Below, one piece after another: positions 15,455-22,581 of a DNA stretch of 64,000 bases. Each line of letters starts with the position of its first letter. Position 1 is the stretch's first letter. The notes below the pieces were generated by a model, which saw only the letters and a program-made list of their open reading frames with translations, searched no databases and was not told the origin of the DNA. Position numbers and translations under genes: made by a program. The DNA is from a virus, in the IMG/VR virus record IMGVR_UViG_3300027851_000023, positions 1 through 64,000 of that record. One strand, 5' to 3'.

Positions 15455-16014
15455 GACAGATAAACCTTTCCATCGTCGCCCATATAGGCGTCACGGTTTC
15501 CGGCCTTGCGGGCGGCCGCGCTAAGGCGTTCGCGGATAGACTCGGCTTTCAGCCGGTTGCGTTGCGAAAGCAGCGCGTCCCAGTCGCTATTAGACCGACG
15601 CGCGTCGACCATGGCCGTTGTCAGTCGCTCATATTCAGCCGAGTCAGGCTCGAGCGCCTCACGATCCCAGAAGCCGACTCCATGTCCGCAACGGGTAAAC
15701 CAAAAGTCGCGCCCGGCTTGGCTCGCGTCATAATCTCGCGCATAGGCAGACTCGAGCGTCGCGGCGTTCTCGCGCTCAAAGGTTTCGCAATCTGCGACGA
15801 TCGTTCGGAGGGTTTCGGACGCCAAGTCGCCGAACGCGGGCGAAGTGATCCCGCCGATAAAGTCGCCCTCATCGTCAGGCCAGGTGAAGAAAAGCGCTTC
15901 AATGTACCCCTGCGCAAAGTCTGACAGGTCGGACCATTGGAGCGGGCCCGTGCTGCCATGGTGATTGATCGGAGCGGCGACGGCGCCGGACGTGTCTAGG
16001 TAAAACTCAGGCAT
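15451..16014 (-). CDS. conserved phage protein with GHGxGFWDR motif
   Basis: 187 residues. WSDLSDFAQGYIEALFF, then AGRDFWFTRCGHGVGFWDRE, and a C-terminal DAYMGDDGKVYLS recall a family I have seen in many phages of Gram-negative bacteria; its role is not known to me. Start ATG 16014 lies 9-32 bases after the leader motif at 16023. An insertion of about 40 residues between GFWDRE and the C-terminal motif separates it from the shorter family members I recall. Confidence 0.65.
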   Translation of the reverse strand: MPEFYLDTSGAVAAPINHHGSTGPLQWSDLSDFAQGYIEALFFTWPDDEGDFIGGITSPAFGDLASETLRTIVADCETFERENAATLESAYARDYDASQAGRDFWFTRCGHGVGFWDREALEPDSAEYERLTTAMVDARRSNSDWDALLSQRNRLKAESIRERLSAAARKAGNRDAYMGDDGKVYLS

Positions 16015-16022
16015 GGTTGACT

Positions 16023-16046
16023 GTCCCGTTAAAGGTGAAAAGTGAC
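16023..16046 (-). promoter_or_regulatory. leader motif
   Basis: Read leftward: CACTTTTCACCTTTAACGGG, then ACAGTCAACC and the ATG at 16014. The layout is the same as at 16741 and 17626. Confidence 0.55.
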
Positions 16047-16049
16047 GCG

Positions 16050-16733
16050 TCAGACGTTGCGGGCTGCGCGGCCCAGGGCGTAGCGGGCGGCTTGTTCGGA
16101 GGCGTGGCCGGAAGTGCTGAAATAGGCGGTTTTACCGTCTGACGTGCCTAACCAAGCCGTCCAAAGTCCGCCGCTATTCTGCAGGGCGACAGGCGTCAGA
16201 TAGGGGCCTTCGGCGATGCGTTGCGCCAGCGACTCCAGGGCGTCACCGTCCAGGTTCATGAACGCCGACTCGGCCATTCGTTCCCGATATTCGACGCCGT
16301 GTGGCGCGTTCACTTCGTCAGTGAAGCAGGACGCGAAAAGGATATCGCCGCCGCTTTCCCGCGTAATCTCGACTCGCGCCCAAACGTCTTCGCCCTCTAG
16401 CGCGGCGTCGCGCCATTCCTCGGCTTCAGGCTGATCCATGTCGTATAGGGGCGGCCGGTCGGGAAACTGACGCGCCCATTCCGACGCCTGCGCATCCTCC
16501 GCTCTGGAGATCAGCGCGTCTAGCATTGGCGTTCCGGTTCCGGTTGAACTGTAGAACGATAGGGCCGCGTACATTGACACGGTGAATCCGTCCTGGTGCT
16601 CCAGCTTTTCCGGTTCGCGGCGGTCCAGGGCTTCGTCGTTATCAGTCATGGATTCGACAACCGCGATCATGACCGCGGCCATTTTAGCATCGATTGTCGC
16701 GGCCTGAATGTGATCGGTGTAAAGCATAGCCAT
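16050..16733 (-). CDS. unknown acidic phage protein
   Basis: 227 residues from ATG 16733. The frame is open upstream to 16883, but that part reads through the next gene and the leader motif, so the ATG after the motif is preferred. The protein is acidic (MDQPEAEEWRDAALEGEDVW) and ends in a compact region with TAWLGTSDGKTAYFSTSGHA and GRAARNV. It is monocistronic or the head of a short unit. No family is recognised. Confidence 0.6.
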   Translation of the reverse strand: MAMLYTDHIQAATIDAKMAAVMIAVVESMTDNDEALDRREPEKLEHQDGFTVSMYAALSFYSSTGTGTPMLDALISRAEDAQASEWARQFPDRPPLYDMDQPEAEEWRDAALEGEDVWARVEITRESGGDILFASCFTDEVNAPHGVEYRERMAESAFMNLDGDALESLAQRIAEGPYLTPVALQNSGGLWTAWLGTSDGKTAYFSTSGHASEQAARYALGRAARNV

Positions 16734-16740
16734 TGTGTGA

Positions 16741-16766
16741 GTGTCCCGTGAAAGGTGAAAGGTTAG
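16741..16766 (-). promoter_or_regulatory. leader motif
   Basis: Read leftward: CCTTTCACCTTTCACGGGAC, then ACTCACACA and ATG 16733. It overlaps the stop of the upstream gene. Confidence 0.55.
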
Positions 16767-17158
16767 ACGGCTTGAACGACGCGGAAACCCTGCGACTCCA
16801 GCGCGCGAGTCCAGTCGTTCGAGTCCATGGCGGGACCGGCCGCTTGCATCTTCGCCCGATTGGCGTCGACCTTGTCGCCCCATGTATTGTGATGGTCCGA
16901 CGGCTCGCGCTGATCGTATGCCGGGATCTTGGCGATAGCCGCGCCGACGGCCGCTGATCTCTTGTCGTATCCATAGCCGTTGGCATGGGCGCGAATCATC
17001 TGGACTCCGATCAGATGCACATAGGCATAAAGCCGTCCGGCGCCGTCGCGGGGAAACTTGATCGCCACGGTCGCGACCCGCTCGCCACTGGAGTCCAGGA
17101 TGACGAAAGCGGACACACTGGCGAACGCCGCTTTATGTTGATCATAGATGTCGGACAT
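16763..17158 (-). CDS. conserved phage protein of unknown function
   Basis: 131 residues. MSDIYDQHKAAFASVSAFVI, VATVAIKFPRDGAGRLYAYV and GYGYDKRSAAVGAA are familiar from hypothetical proteins of alphaproteobacterial phages and plasmids, with no known activity. The gene follows the small membrane-protein gene closely and shares its unit. Confidence 0.65.
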   Translation of the reverse strand: MSDIYDQHKAAFASVSAFVILDSSGERVATVAIKFPRDGAGRLYAYVHLIGVQMIRAHANGYGYDKRSAAVGAAIAKIPAYDQREPSDHHNTWGDKVDANRAKMQAAGPAMDSNDWTRALESQGFRVVQAV

Positions 17159-17162
17159 TGGC

Positions 17163-17312
17163 TTAGGCTCCGAAGGCCGCGCCGATCAGCGCGGCAAGGG
17201 TTGTGAAAACGAATCCGAGAAACCAGACGCCAAAGGCGCCCGCGATTGCCAGGACGACGACGCCCCATGCGGGCCCGCGATCCGGGTTAGGCGAGTAGGG
17301 AAAGCGGCTCAT
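17163..17312 (-). CDS. small membrane protein
   Basis: 49 residues from ATG 17312, overlapping the upstream stop as ATGA. A proline-rich N-terminus (SRFPYSPNPDRGP) precedes one long hydrophobic segment (WGVVVLAIAGAFGVWFLGFV) and a second weaker one. The longer in-frame start at 17504 would lie inside the upstream gene and is rejected. Confidence 0.6.
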   Translation of the reverse strand: MSRFPYSPNPDRGPAWGVVVLAIAGAFGVWFLGFVFTTLAALIGAAFGA

Positions 17313-17617
17313 GCGTACGACTCCACGACGTGAACCGGGGCCCCATGGAGTCCGGGCACGACATAGGTGCGCATGTTGCTCTGACGCGGCGTCGCGAAGA
17401 TGCGAGCGGGCGGATTGAGGCGGGTCAGGGCGGCGCGGGCATCCGACTTGCGACGGAAGTTCGGGAGGGCCATGCCGTCGACCGTGACGGCCGTTGTGTG
17501 CCATCCGTTGCCGTCACTGGCCACGATGCGCCAATGACGCGGGCAGATGTCCCTGGCGACCTTAAGCGACACGTCGCGGGCGAGATAGCCGTTAGGAAGG
17601 GTGACGGTGATTGTCAT
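17309..17617 (-). CDS. unknown phage protein
   Basis: 102 residues from ATG 17617, just after the leader motif at 17626. It has a strand-rich N-terminus (TITVTLPNGYLARDVSLKV) and a C-terminal part with NMRTYVVPGLHGAPVHVVES. The alternative start at 17686 lies before the leader motif and inside another gene. The function is unknown. Confidence 0.6.
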   Translation of the reverse strand: MTITVTLPNGYLARDVSLKVARDICPRHWRIVASDGNGWHTTAVTVDGMALPNFRRKSDARAALTRLNPPARIFATPRQSNMRTYVVPGLHGAPVHVVESYA

Positions 17618-17625
17618 TCGGTGAG

Positions 17626-17646
17626 TCTCCCGTAAAAGGTGAAAGT
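17626..17646 (-). promoter_or_regulatory. leader motif
   Basis: Read leftward: ACTTTCACCTTTTACGGGAG, then ACTCACCGA and ATG 17617. This is the best example of the leader form, in which the GGGAG ribosome site is part of the motif. Confidence 0.6.
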
Positions 17647-17852
17647 TAGTCGCAAGGCTGCAGGGTTTGGATCGGAGCGAGCGCATTCGCCTGATAGATC
17701 GCTTGGACGTCCGTCACCTTGCCGACTCCGTCGCGTTCGATCCGGTCGCGAGCCTCGAGGGCCGTCCGCGCGTCGGGATATTTCAGGCCCAACTGGACGC
17801 CTAGTAGGAGGTCAATCCATCCGACGGCGTAAAGCGGTTCATTGTCTCGCAT
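17646..17852 (-). CDS. unknown small protein
   Basis: 68 residues from ATG 17852, after a strong AAGGAG. It contains LYAVGWIDLLLGVQLGLKYP and DARTALEARDRIERDGVGKV, possibly an alpha/beta domain. It overlaps the region upstream of the next gene. No family is recognised. Confidence 0.6.
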   Translation of the reverse strand: MRDNEPLYAVGWIDLLLGVQLGLKYPDARTALEARDRIERDGVGKVTDVQAIYQANALAPIQTLQPCD

Positions 17853-17854
17853 CG

Positions 17855-18127
17855 TCAGGACTCCTTGCGGTAGGTGCGACCCGAACAATCGTCAGGGTCA
17901 AGGTGCGATCCGCCGCACAAGTGACAGAGCGGCGGAAGGGTTTCAGCGGCGCGGCGTTGCGCATGGCGAACGGCACCGCCTGCACTGGCGATAGCGGCAC
18001 GGGCCTTTGCAGCTGCGGCCGTCGCGCCTGCCCTGGCCAGTTTGTCGCGAGCGCTGCGCAGGTCGACCATTGCCGACTCTGTCAAGGCGACGGTTGCGGC
18101 CGTGGCGGTTTTCAGGGGGCGGGCCAT
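17855..18127 (-). CDS. small protein with a C-terminal zinc-knuckle-like motif
   Basis: 90 residues. An Ala/Arg-rich helical N-terminal two thirds is followed by CHLCGGSHLDPDDC, a Cys-x2-Cys...His-x4-Cys pattern that could bind zinc. The start overlaps the upstream stop (TGATG). A nucleic-acid-binding role is plausible but not shown. Confidence 0.6.
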   Translation of the reverse strand: MARPLKTATAATVALTESAMVDLRSARDKLARAGATAAAAKARAAIASAGGAVRHAQRRAAETLPPLCHLCGGSHLDPDDCSGRTYRKES

Positions 18128-18342
18128 CAGGCACCCCGAGTCGGAGCAAGAGCGGCACCAAGTGCGCCCATGCCGATCAGGCCGCCAAGAACAAAAGTCA
18201 TGGTCCCTAGCGCGTAGACCTGCGAAGAGGCTTCAAAGTCGGAGGCGACGCCGCGAACTTCGATTCCGGCTGCGCAAAGGACGAACGAAGCGAAGGCGCA
18301 AAAGGCGACAACTGCGAAGCGGATCAGGGCGGGTTTCGTCAT
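18127..18342 (-). CDS. small membrane protein, first gene of the leftward unit
   Basis: 71 residues from ATG 18342. Two membrane segments are visible (LIRFAVVAFCAFASFVLCAA and TMTFVLGGLIGMGALGAAL). Motif copies at 18361-18420 lie upstream. It may be an inner-membrane effector such as a superinfection-exclusion protein, but the sequence does not say so. Confidence 0.6.
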   Translation of the reverse strand: MTKPALIRFAVVAFCAFASFVLCAAGIEVRGVASDFEASSQVYALGTMTFVLGGLIGMGALGAALAPTRGA

Positions 18343-18360
18343 CTGCTTAAATCCATCTGT

Positions 18361-18420
18361 CTGTGAACGTGAAAGCGTTCTCTCACGCATCGCGGCGACT
18401 ATCAATCAAAAAGTGAAAAT
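18361..18420. promoter_or_regulatory. motif cluster upstream of the small-gene operon
   Basis: GTGAACGTGAAAGCGTTCTC and then TCACG (18363-18387), and AAAAAGTGAAAATAAACG at 18409, contain several GTGAAA/TTCTCAC half sites of the phage-wide motif. Confidence 0.45.
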
Positions 18421-18679
18421 AAACGAGGCGGGGCCTAGCCGCGATGCGTCGCCGCGCTCGCCAGGTCGAAAGCTGCAGCCTTTCACGGACTCCGCAATCG
18501 CGACCTGATCAGGGCGCCAGCTGACGGCCGACCGGACGTGAGTTGCTTTAGAAAACGCGCGGGCGCGCTACGCCTGTGCGCGGGCCTGGGCACACCTGCG
18601 CGGGTGCCTGCCTGGGTGTGCGCGCGCCCGTATATGAGGGCTTACCTTGGTGACCTGGCCCGTTCCAAAATTTCAGAGC

Positions 18680-18755
18680 GGCCGGCGCAACCTTGGCCCT
18701 GCAGCCGGATCGAGATTCAGCCGGCGCAACCTCGGCGACCTCGCCGGATCGGAGA
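18680..18755. repeat. two imperfect tandem copies of ~38 bases
   Basis: Both copies start GCCGGCGCAACCT (18681 and 18719) and include GCCGGATCG before the end. They differ at a handful of positions. Confidence 0.6.
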
Positions 18756-18764
18756 CAAGAAAAA

Positions 18765-18789
18765 GCCCGCCGCGGCGAACCGGGCGGGC
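18765..18789 (-). terminator. intrinsic terminator or attenuator (leftward)
   Basis: GCCCGCC/GGCGGGC stem; read leftward it is followed by UUUUUCUUGU. The stem and loop resemble the terminator at 14815. It lies between a five-codon ORF (18823-18840) and the leftward operon starting at 18342. Confidence 0.65.
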
Positions 18790-18822
18790 CAAGGTCAGGG
18801 AAGCATCATCAGGAGGCGGGGA

Positions 18823-18840
18823 TTAGCCGCCGGGGCGCAT
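18823..18840 (-). other. five-codon ORF with strong ribosome site
   Basis: ATG CGC CCC GGC GGC TAA (M-R-P-G-G) follows CAGGAGAGACCACC, one of the best ribosome sites in the region. It sits 34 bases before a terminator, the arrangement of a leader peptide. It may be chance. Confidence 0.3.
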
Positions 18841-18937
18841 GGTGGTCTCTCCTGGGCTCAAGCAGCGGGTCCGCAACCTCAAAGGACTGGCCGGAACATC
18901 ACGAACCTGAGCGCATCAGCCGGACACGTCAAGAGAG

Positions 18938-18958
18938 ACTTTCACTTTAATGTTGACG
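18938..18958. promoter_or_regulatory. dispersed motif upstream of the rightward unit
   Basis: ACTTTCACTTTAATGTTGAC matches the consensus. It lies about 62 bases before the ATG at 19020. Confidence 0.5.
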
Positions 18959-18995
18959 AACCGGATTCGTCGCTTCAATGTCAGACCACCGCAAC

Positions 18996-19024
18996 CGCCA
19001 ACCACCGAGGCCGCCGCCCATGTC
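18996..19024 (+). repeat. duplicated 29-bp gene leader, copy 1
   Basis: This segment, including ACCACCGAGGCCGCCGCCC and the start codon ATG with the next two bases, is repeated exactly at 20105-20133, the start of the next gene. Confidence 0.85.
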
Positions 19025-20087
19025 GCACTTCACCGTTCTCGTCGTCACCGCCACAGGTTCCAAGGACGACATCACCAAAGCCCTTGCGCCTTTCCATGAG
19101 TACGAATGCACAGGGATTGACGACGAGTTCGTCGTTGACGTCGATCGGACGGCTGATCTCCTGCAGGAGTTCGCCAAAGCTACTGTCATCCGCATGAAGG
19201 GGCCCGACGGCACGCTGCACGATCGCTTCGACGCTGCTGGCAACTGGAAGACGCAGTTCTCCAAACTGAAGGATGACGGTCGCTTCGTGGATCGTGTGGA
19301 GTTCGTGCCGCCTGGCTACGAGCGTGTCGAGGTGCCGGCAAGCGATGTCATGGCCGCGGCAGACTGGATCAGCGATCACCATGGCTGGCCAATCTCGGGT
19401 GAGGAAGCGGTCGGCAACTACGGCTACATCCAGATTGACGCCCAGCGCAACGTGGTGAAGTGCATTGATCGCACCAATCCGAACGCAAAATGGGACTGGT
19501 GGCAGATCGGTGGGCGGTGGGCGAACATGTTGCGTACGACCGCAGGCAGCACCTGCGACAGCGCCAGAAAACGAGATCTGGCCATGGCCGCTATGCAGGA
19601 GGCAGCGCGCCTTGAGCGACTTGCCGCTGTCCGTCGCGTCTATGCCCGGATCAAGGCAAAGACCGGTGCCAGCGACGAACAGATCACCCGAGACTGGGCA
19701 ACCTTCACCGCCCTGCGCACGAAACTGTTCAACGAGTACAACTCAGTTGGCGGCACCGGTATCAAAATCTGGGATTACGCCAAACAGCAAAGCAGCGAGT
19801 TCGCGCGTCTTTACGAAGTTGGGATCGTCGACATCGGCTTCAACTTCGACAGTGCCCGTGTGCCCGAAGACGAACCTGATCCGTTCGCATGGGTCGAAAA
19901 GGCGACGGCTCTCAACACCTTTGCCTTCCTGGGACTGGATGGCGTTTGGCGCGAGCGTGGCCAGATGGGCTGGTGGGCGTGTGTCTCCGATGAAAAGCAG
20001 GCGGGCGACTGGGAGGCTGAATATGCCAAGGCGCTCGACGAGGTGCCGGAAGATCACTTCCTGACCATCGTCGACTGCCACATCTGA
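19020..20087 (+). CDS. conserved phage protein (MSHFTVLV family)
   Basis: 355 residues from ATG 19020; the frame is open upstream to 18978, but MSHFTVLV is the usual N-terminus in relatives I recall. APFHEYECTG near the start and NAKWDWWQIGGRWANML in the middle are characteristic. The family is widespread in phages and has no known function. It is the first gene of the long rightward accessory unit and carries the leader shared with the next gene. Confidence 0.7.
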   Translation: MSHFTVLVVTATGSKDDITKALAPFHEYECTGIDDEFVVDVDRTADLLQEFAKATVIRMKGPDGTLHDRFDAAGNWKTQFSKLKDDGRFVDRVEFVPPGYERVEVPASDVMAAADWISDHHGWPISGEEAVGNYGYIQIDAQRNVVKCIDRTNPNAKWDWWQIGGRWANMLRTTAGSTCDSARKRDLAMAAMQEAARLERLAAVRRVYARIKAKTGASDEQITRDWATFTALRTKLFNEYNSVGGTGIKIWDYAKQQSSEFARLYEVGIVDIGFNFDSARVPEDEPDPFAWVEKATALNTFAFLGLDGVWRERGQMGWWACVSDEKQAGDWEAEYAKALDEVPEDHFLTIVDCHI

Positions 20088-20104
20088 CCGCGCCTGAACA
20101 TTCA

Positions 20105-20133
20105 CGCCAACCACCGAGGCCGCCGCCCATGTC
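20105..20133 (+). repeat. duplicated 29-bp gene leader, copy 2
   Basis: Identical to 18996-19024. It is preceded by ACATTCACGCCAACC (20098), which looks like a motif half site, where the full site reads TTCACGCCAAACGTGACAAC at 20778. Confidence 0.85.
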
Positions 20134-20773
20134 CGACAAAGAGCAAATCGTCATCACCGTCTCTGGCCCCCAGGGGCCGGCAAGATCGGAAATGACCAAG
20201 GACATCTTGGTAGGGCTTCACCGACTGGCCAAAGGGCGCGATACCCTATTCAGGCTCCATCGTGACTTTCAGCACCAGCGTCACGCGTTCCAGGCGGTCG
20301 ATGGGGCCGCAGGTGGACTGGAGATCGGCTTGGTGCTTCGACAATCCGCCCGACGCCCAGGTTTCCCACTGGTCCTGCGCACGCAGAACGAAACCCCGAG
20401 CCCTCCGCAACCGAACACCTGCGACCAAGGCAAGGTCACGATCAGTCCGCACTCCGTTCGGAGCGGCGACAGGGTGCGCATCGTCGTCGAGGGCACAGCC
20501 GAGCGATACATGGACCAAGACTTTGTCACGATCGACGGCTGGTCCCTCCCGCTGTCGGGACAGAAATGGGGCGGTGAAATCGAACTGCTACACCGCCCCG
20601 CAAAGCCGCTCGGCCCCGGCGAACGCGTGGGCTGGTCGAAGATGCCGCCGAACACCATCGGCCGCATCATCTGGGTCGACCAGGAAACGAACGAAGCCTG
20701 GGTCCGCTGGGAGAATGAGAACAACCCGCGCGACTACAGCACAGTCAAAGTCGCCGATCTTCATCGCGCCTGA
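20129..20773 (+). CDS. unknown protein, possibly a degenerate P-loop protein
   Basis: 214 residues. The start (EQIVITVSGPQGPARSE) looks like a Walker A strand-loop, but the usual GSGKS is replaced by GPARS. Residues 35-100 have an odd composition (Arg, His, Gln, Pro) and may be out of frame. The last ~100 residues (RIVVEGTAERYMDQDFVTI to WENENNPRDYSTVKVADL) look like a beta-rich domain. A frameshift between a kinase-like start and an independent C-terminal domain cannot be excluded. Confidence 0.5.
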   Translation: MSDKEQIVITVSGPQGPARSEMTKDILVGLHRLAKGRDTLFRLHRDFQHQRHAFQAVDGAAGGLEIGLVLRQSARRPGFPLVLRTQNETPSPPQPNTCDQGKVTISPHSVRSGDRVRIVVEGTAERYMDQDFVTIDGWSLPLSGQKWGGEIELLHRPAKPLGPGERVGWSKMPPNTIGRIIWVDQETNEAWVRWENENNPRDYSTVKVADLHRA

Positions 20774-20774
20774 A

Positions 20775-20797
20775 TATTCACGCCAAACGTGACAACC
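20775..20797 (+). promoter_or_regulatory. dispersed motif upstream of the MazG-like gene
   Basis: TATTCACGCCAAACGTGACA followed by ACC, 16 bases before ATG 20813. Confidence 0.55.
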
Positions 20798-20812
20798 CCT
20801 TTCAAGGATTCA

Positions 20813-21406
20813 ATGATGACCCGGATCAACGGCGAAATGATCGCCCAACTCTGTGCTGACGTTCATGCCGACAATGTTGCCGCCGGTTGGTGGTCGGACT
20901 TGTCGACGGGCAAGCGCATCGATCGCAACGTCGGCGAACTGCTGATGCTGATCGTGTCGGAAATCTGCGAGGGCGCAGAGGGCCTGTCCGGCAACCTGAT
21001 GGACGACAAACTGCCCCATCGGAAGATGATCGAGGTCGAACTGGCGGACTTCGCTATCCGGCTGTTCGACCTGGGTGGTGGCCTCGACCTGGCGACAGGC
21101 ATATCGGAGCAGTTCGACAACATCTGTGCTGGCGATGCCGTCACCGAGGCGTTTGGCTATTATGGCAGTCAGGGAATCCTGCTGCGCATGATCCGCTTCG
21201 TCAGCGCGGCCATGGAACACCACCGGAAGGGTCGAACGGCCGAGATGTGCCGCCCCCTGGCCATGGCGCTGCACGGAGCCGTACTGCTCGGCAGCACCTT
21301 TGATCTGCACATCATGGACGCCGTCGCTGAGAAGCGCGCGTTCAACGCCATCCGTGAGGATCACAAGAAGGAAGTCCGGCAGCTGGCGGGCGGGAAAAGC
21401 TATTGA
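20813..21406 (+). CDS. MazG-like nucleotide pyrophosphohydrolase
   Basis: 197 residues from ATG 20813 (AAGGA five bases upstream); an earlier in-frame start overlaps the regulatory motif. LIVSEICEGAEGL and later IEVELADFAIRLFDL give the Glu-x3-Glu...Glu-x2-Asp metal-binding pattern of the all-alpha MazG/dUTPase-like fold. It probably hydrolyses a nucleoside triphosphate, protecting the phage nucleotide pool or lowering alarmone signals. A second MazG-like gene is at 30024. Confidence 0.75.
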   Translation: MMTRINGEMIAQLCADVHADNVAAGWWSDLSTGKRIDRNVGELLMLIVSEICEGAEGLSGNLMDDKLPHRKMIEVELADFAIRLFDLGGGLDLATGISEQFDNICAGDAVTEAFGYYGSQGILLRMIRFVSAAMEHHRKGRTAEMCRPLAMALHGAVLLGSTFDLHIMDAVAEKRAFNAIREDHKKEVRQLAGGKSY

Positions 21407-21708
21407 TGGCCCGGCAATCCATCATTCGCAGCGACAGCATCGACTATTCGTTCTGGCTGATCTTCAGCGCCGACGGACAGATGCGTTTCACCAGGGGCGA
21501 GCCGACGGCCAATCGCGGCGAGCGCAAGATGAAGTGCTCTGCTGTGCTGCCCAAGTCGCTGTTCAAGACGCCCGAACTCAAGGCCACGATCTCGGTCGGC
21601 GACGTCGGTGCGCATACTTTCAACATCGACGTGAATGCCGTCTCCGAAGCCCTGCGGGCAACGATCGGCTGCGACATCGACCTGCGCGTGGAAAGGCCGG
21701 ACGAATGA
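21406..21708 (+). CDS. unknown phage protein
   Basis: 100 residues, start overlapping the preceding stop as TGATG (a TTG three bases earlier is possible). It is a beta-rich sequence with DYSFWLIFSADGQMRFTRGE and FNIDVNAVSEALRATIGCDI. No family is recognised. It is translationally coupled on both sides. Confidence 0.6.
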   Translation: MARQSIIRSDSIDYSFWLIFSADGQMRFTRGEPTANRGERKMKCSAVLPKSLFKTPELKATISVGDVGAHTFNIDVNAVSEALRATIGCDIDLRVERPDE

Positions 21709-22040
21709 GCAAGGGAACCTGCGATCACCCCGGCTGCACAGATGACGCGACGGAGGAAGACATGACTACCGGACGAGAGTCCTGTCCTGCGCACCACGTC
21801 ACCCCTGACCAGATCCGCGCGATCCCGCTGCCGCCGTCGACCGACATCAATGCCTGGATCGACGCCGAGATCAGCAAGGCTGCGCGGGGAACCAGTATAG
21901 TCAGTCGGAGTGATGCTGGCGAGATTGCCCGCGGTGCCGCCCTGACCGTCATTGCCGACGTCGACACGCTGATCAAGAACCTTCGGCGCATCGGTTACAC
22001 GGTCCTCGAGCCACTGAGCGGACAGGACGAACTGCGATGA
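21705..22040 (+). CDS. unknown protein with N-terminal Cys/His cluster
   Basis: 111 residues from ATG 21705 (ATGA overlap). The N-terminus CDHPGC and the later SCPAHH could chelate zinc. The rest is helical and ends PLSGQDELR. The frame is open far upstream, but that part is shadow of the MazG gene. Confidence 0.55.
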   Translation: MSKGTCDHPGCTDDATEEDMTTGRESCPAHHVTPDQIRAIPLPPSTDINAWIDAEISKAARGTSIVSRSDAGEIARGAALTVIADVDTLIKNLRRIGYTVLEPLSGQDELR

Positions 22041-22393
22041 GGTACGGCCCCGGCGTTCCGTTCTCCAACCAAGGGGTCTTTCCAGCCACGTCCGGCCGAG
22101 CCGACACCGCTGCATTCGGTGGTCCGTTCGGAGCGGTCACCGTGTTCGATATCGGTGCCGGCATGATGCGGGCGAACGAAAACTATCGCGGGCACCACCA
22201 GGACGTCTTCGGTCGCTTCCGAAATCGCGATGACCGGCCGCCCGGCAAGTCCGTAACCGCCAAGCTGCTCGGCGACCCGGCTCCTGATCGTGTCGTGCCC
22301 GAGATCCCCGAAGAAACCGGATCGGGCTGCCGCAGGCCGTCCCCCATTCATCTGACGTTCCGCGAGATGCGGGCGGCGCACGGAGAAGACTGA
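22037..22393 (+). CDS. unknown protein, low confidence
   Basis: 118 residues. It overlaps both neighbours (ATGA and TGATG), which supports it, but composition is poor in helices and an opposite-strand frame (21995-22411) is also open. Residues include FPATSGRADTAAFGG and RFRNRDDRPPGK. No family is recognised. Confidence 0.45.
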   Translation: MRYGPGVPFSNQGVFPATSGRADTAAFGGPFGAVTVFDIGAGMMRANENYRGHHQDVFGRFRNRDDRPPGKSVTAKLLGDPAPDRVVPEIPEETGSGCRRPSPIHLTFREMRAAHGED

Positions 22394-22581
22394 TGTCGCA
22401 GACGACACCAAAACTATCAGCGAAAGCGAAGGGTCTAGTGACCCGAGCCATCAATGGCGGTGCAAATCTAACCTGGAAGGGTTCACAGCACCCCGACGAC
22501 TGGGCTCACATCGAACGGCAGGCCGAGCAGACACGCGCCAAACTGGAAGAGTACATCGCCGGTCTGGAAGCAACCCGATGA
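22393..22581 (+). CDS. small basic-then-acidic helical protein
   Basis: 62 residues. It starts SQTTPKLSAKAKGLVTRA and ends in a charged helix (IERQAEQTRAKLEEYIAGL). It overlaps the thymidylate synthase start (ATGA). The function is unknown. Confidence 0.6.
   Translation: MSQTTPKLSAKAKGLVTRAINGGANLTWKGSQHPDDWAHIERQAEQTRAKLEEYIAGLEATR

Larger units (their letters stand above)
18421..18937. other. non-coding region between divergent units
   Basis: No convincing gene. Contents: a very GC-rich fold-back (CGGGCGCGC at 18560 pairing with GCGCGCCCG at 18622, with an inner CACACC/GGTGTG pair), a two-copy tandem repeat, a leftward terminator and a five-codon ORF, the last three listed separately. Confidence 0.5.

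Noticed and set aside
21995-22411. minus-strand 138-codon ORF
   Set aside because: It would oppose a coupled rightward operon; the plus ORF 22037-22393 has stop/start overlaps on both sides, though its own sequence is only moderately convincing.
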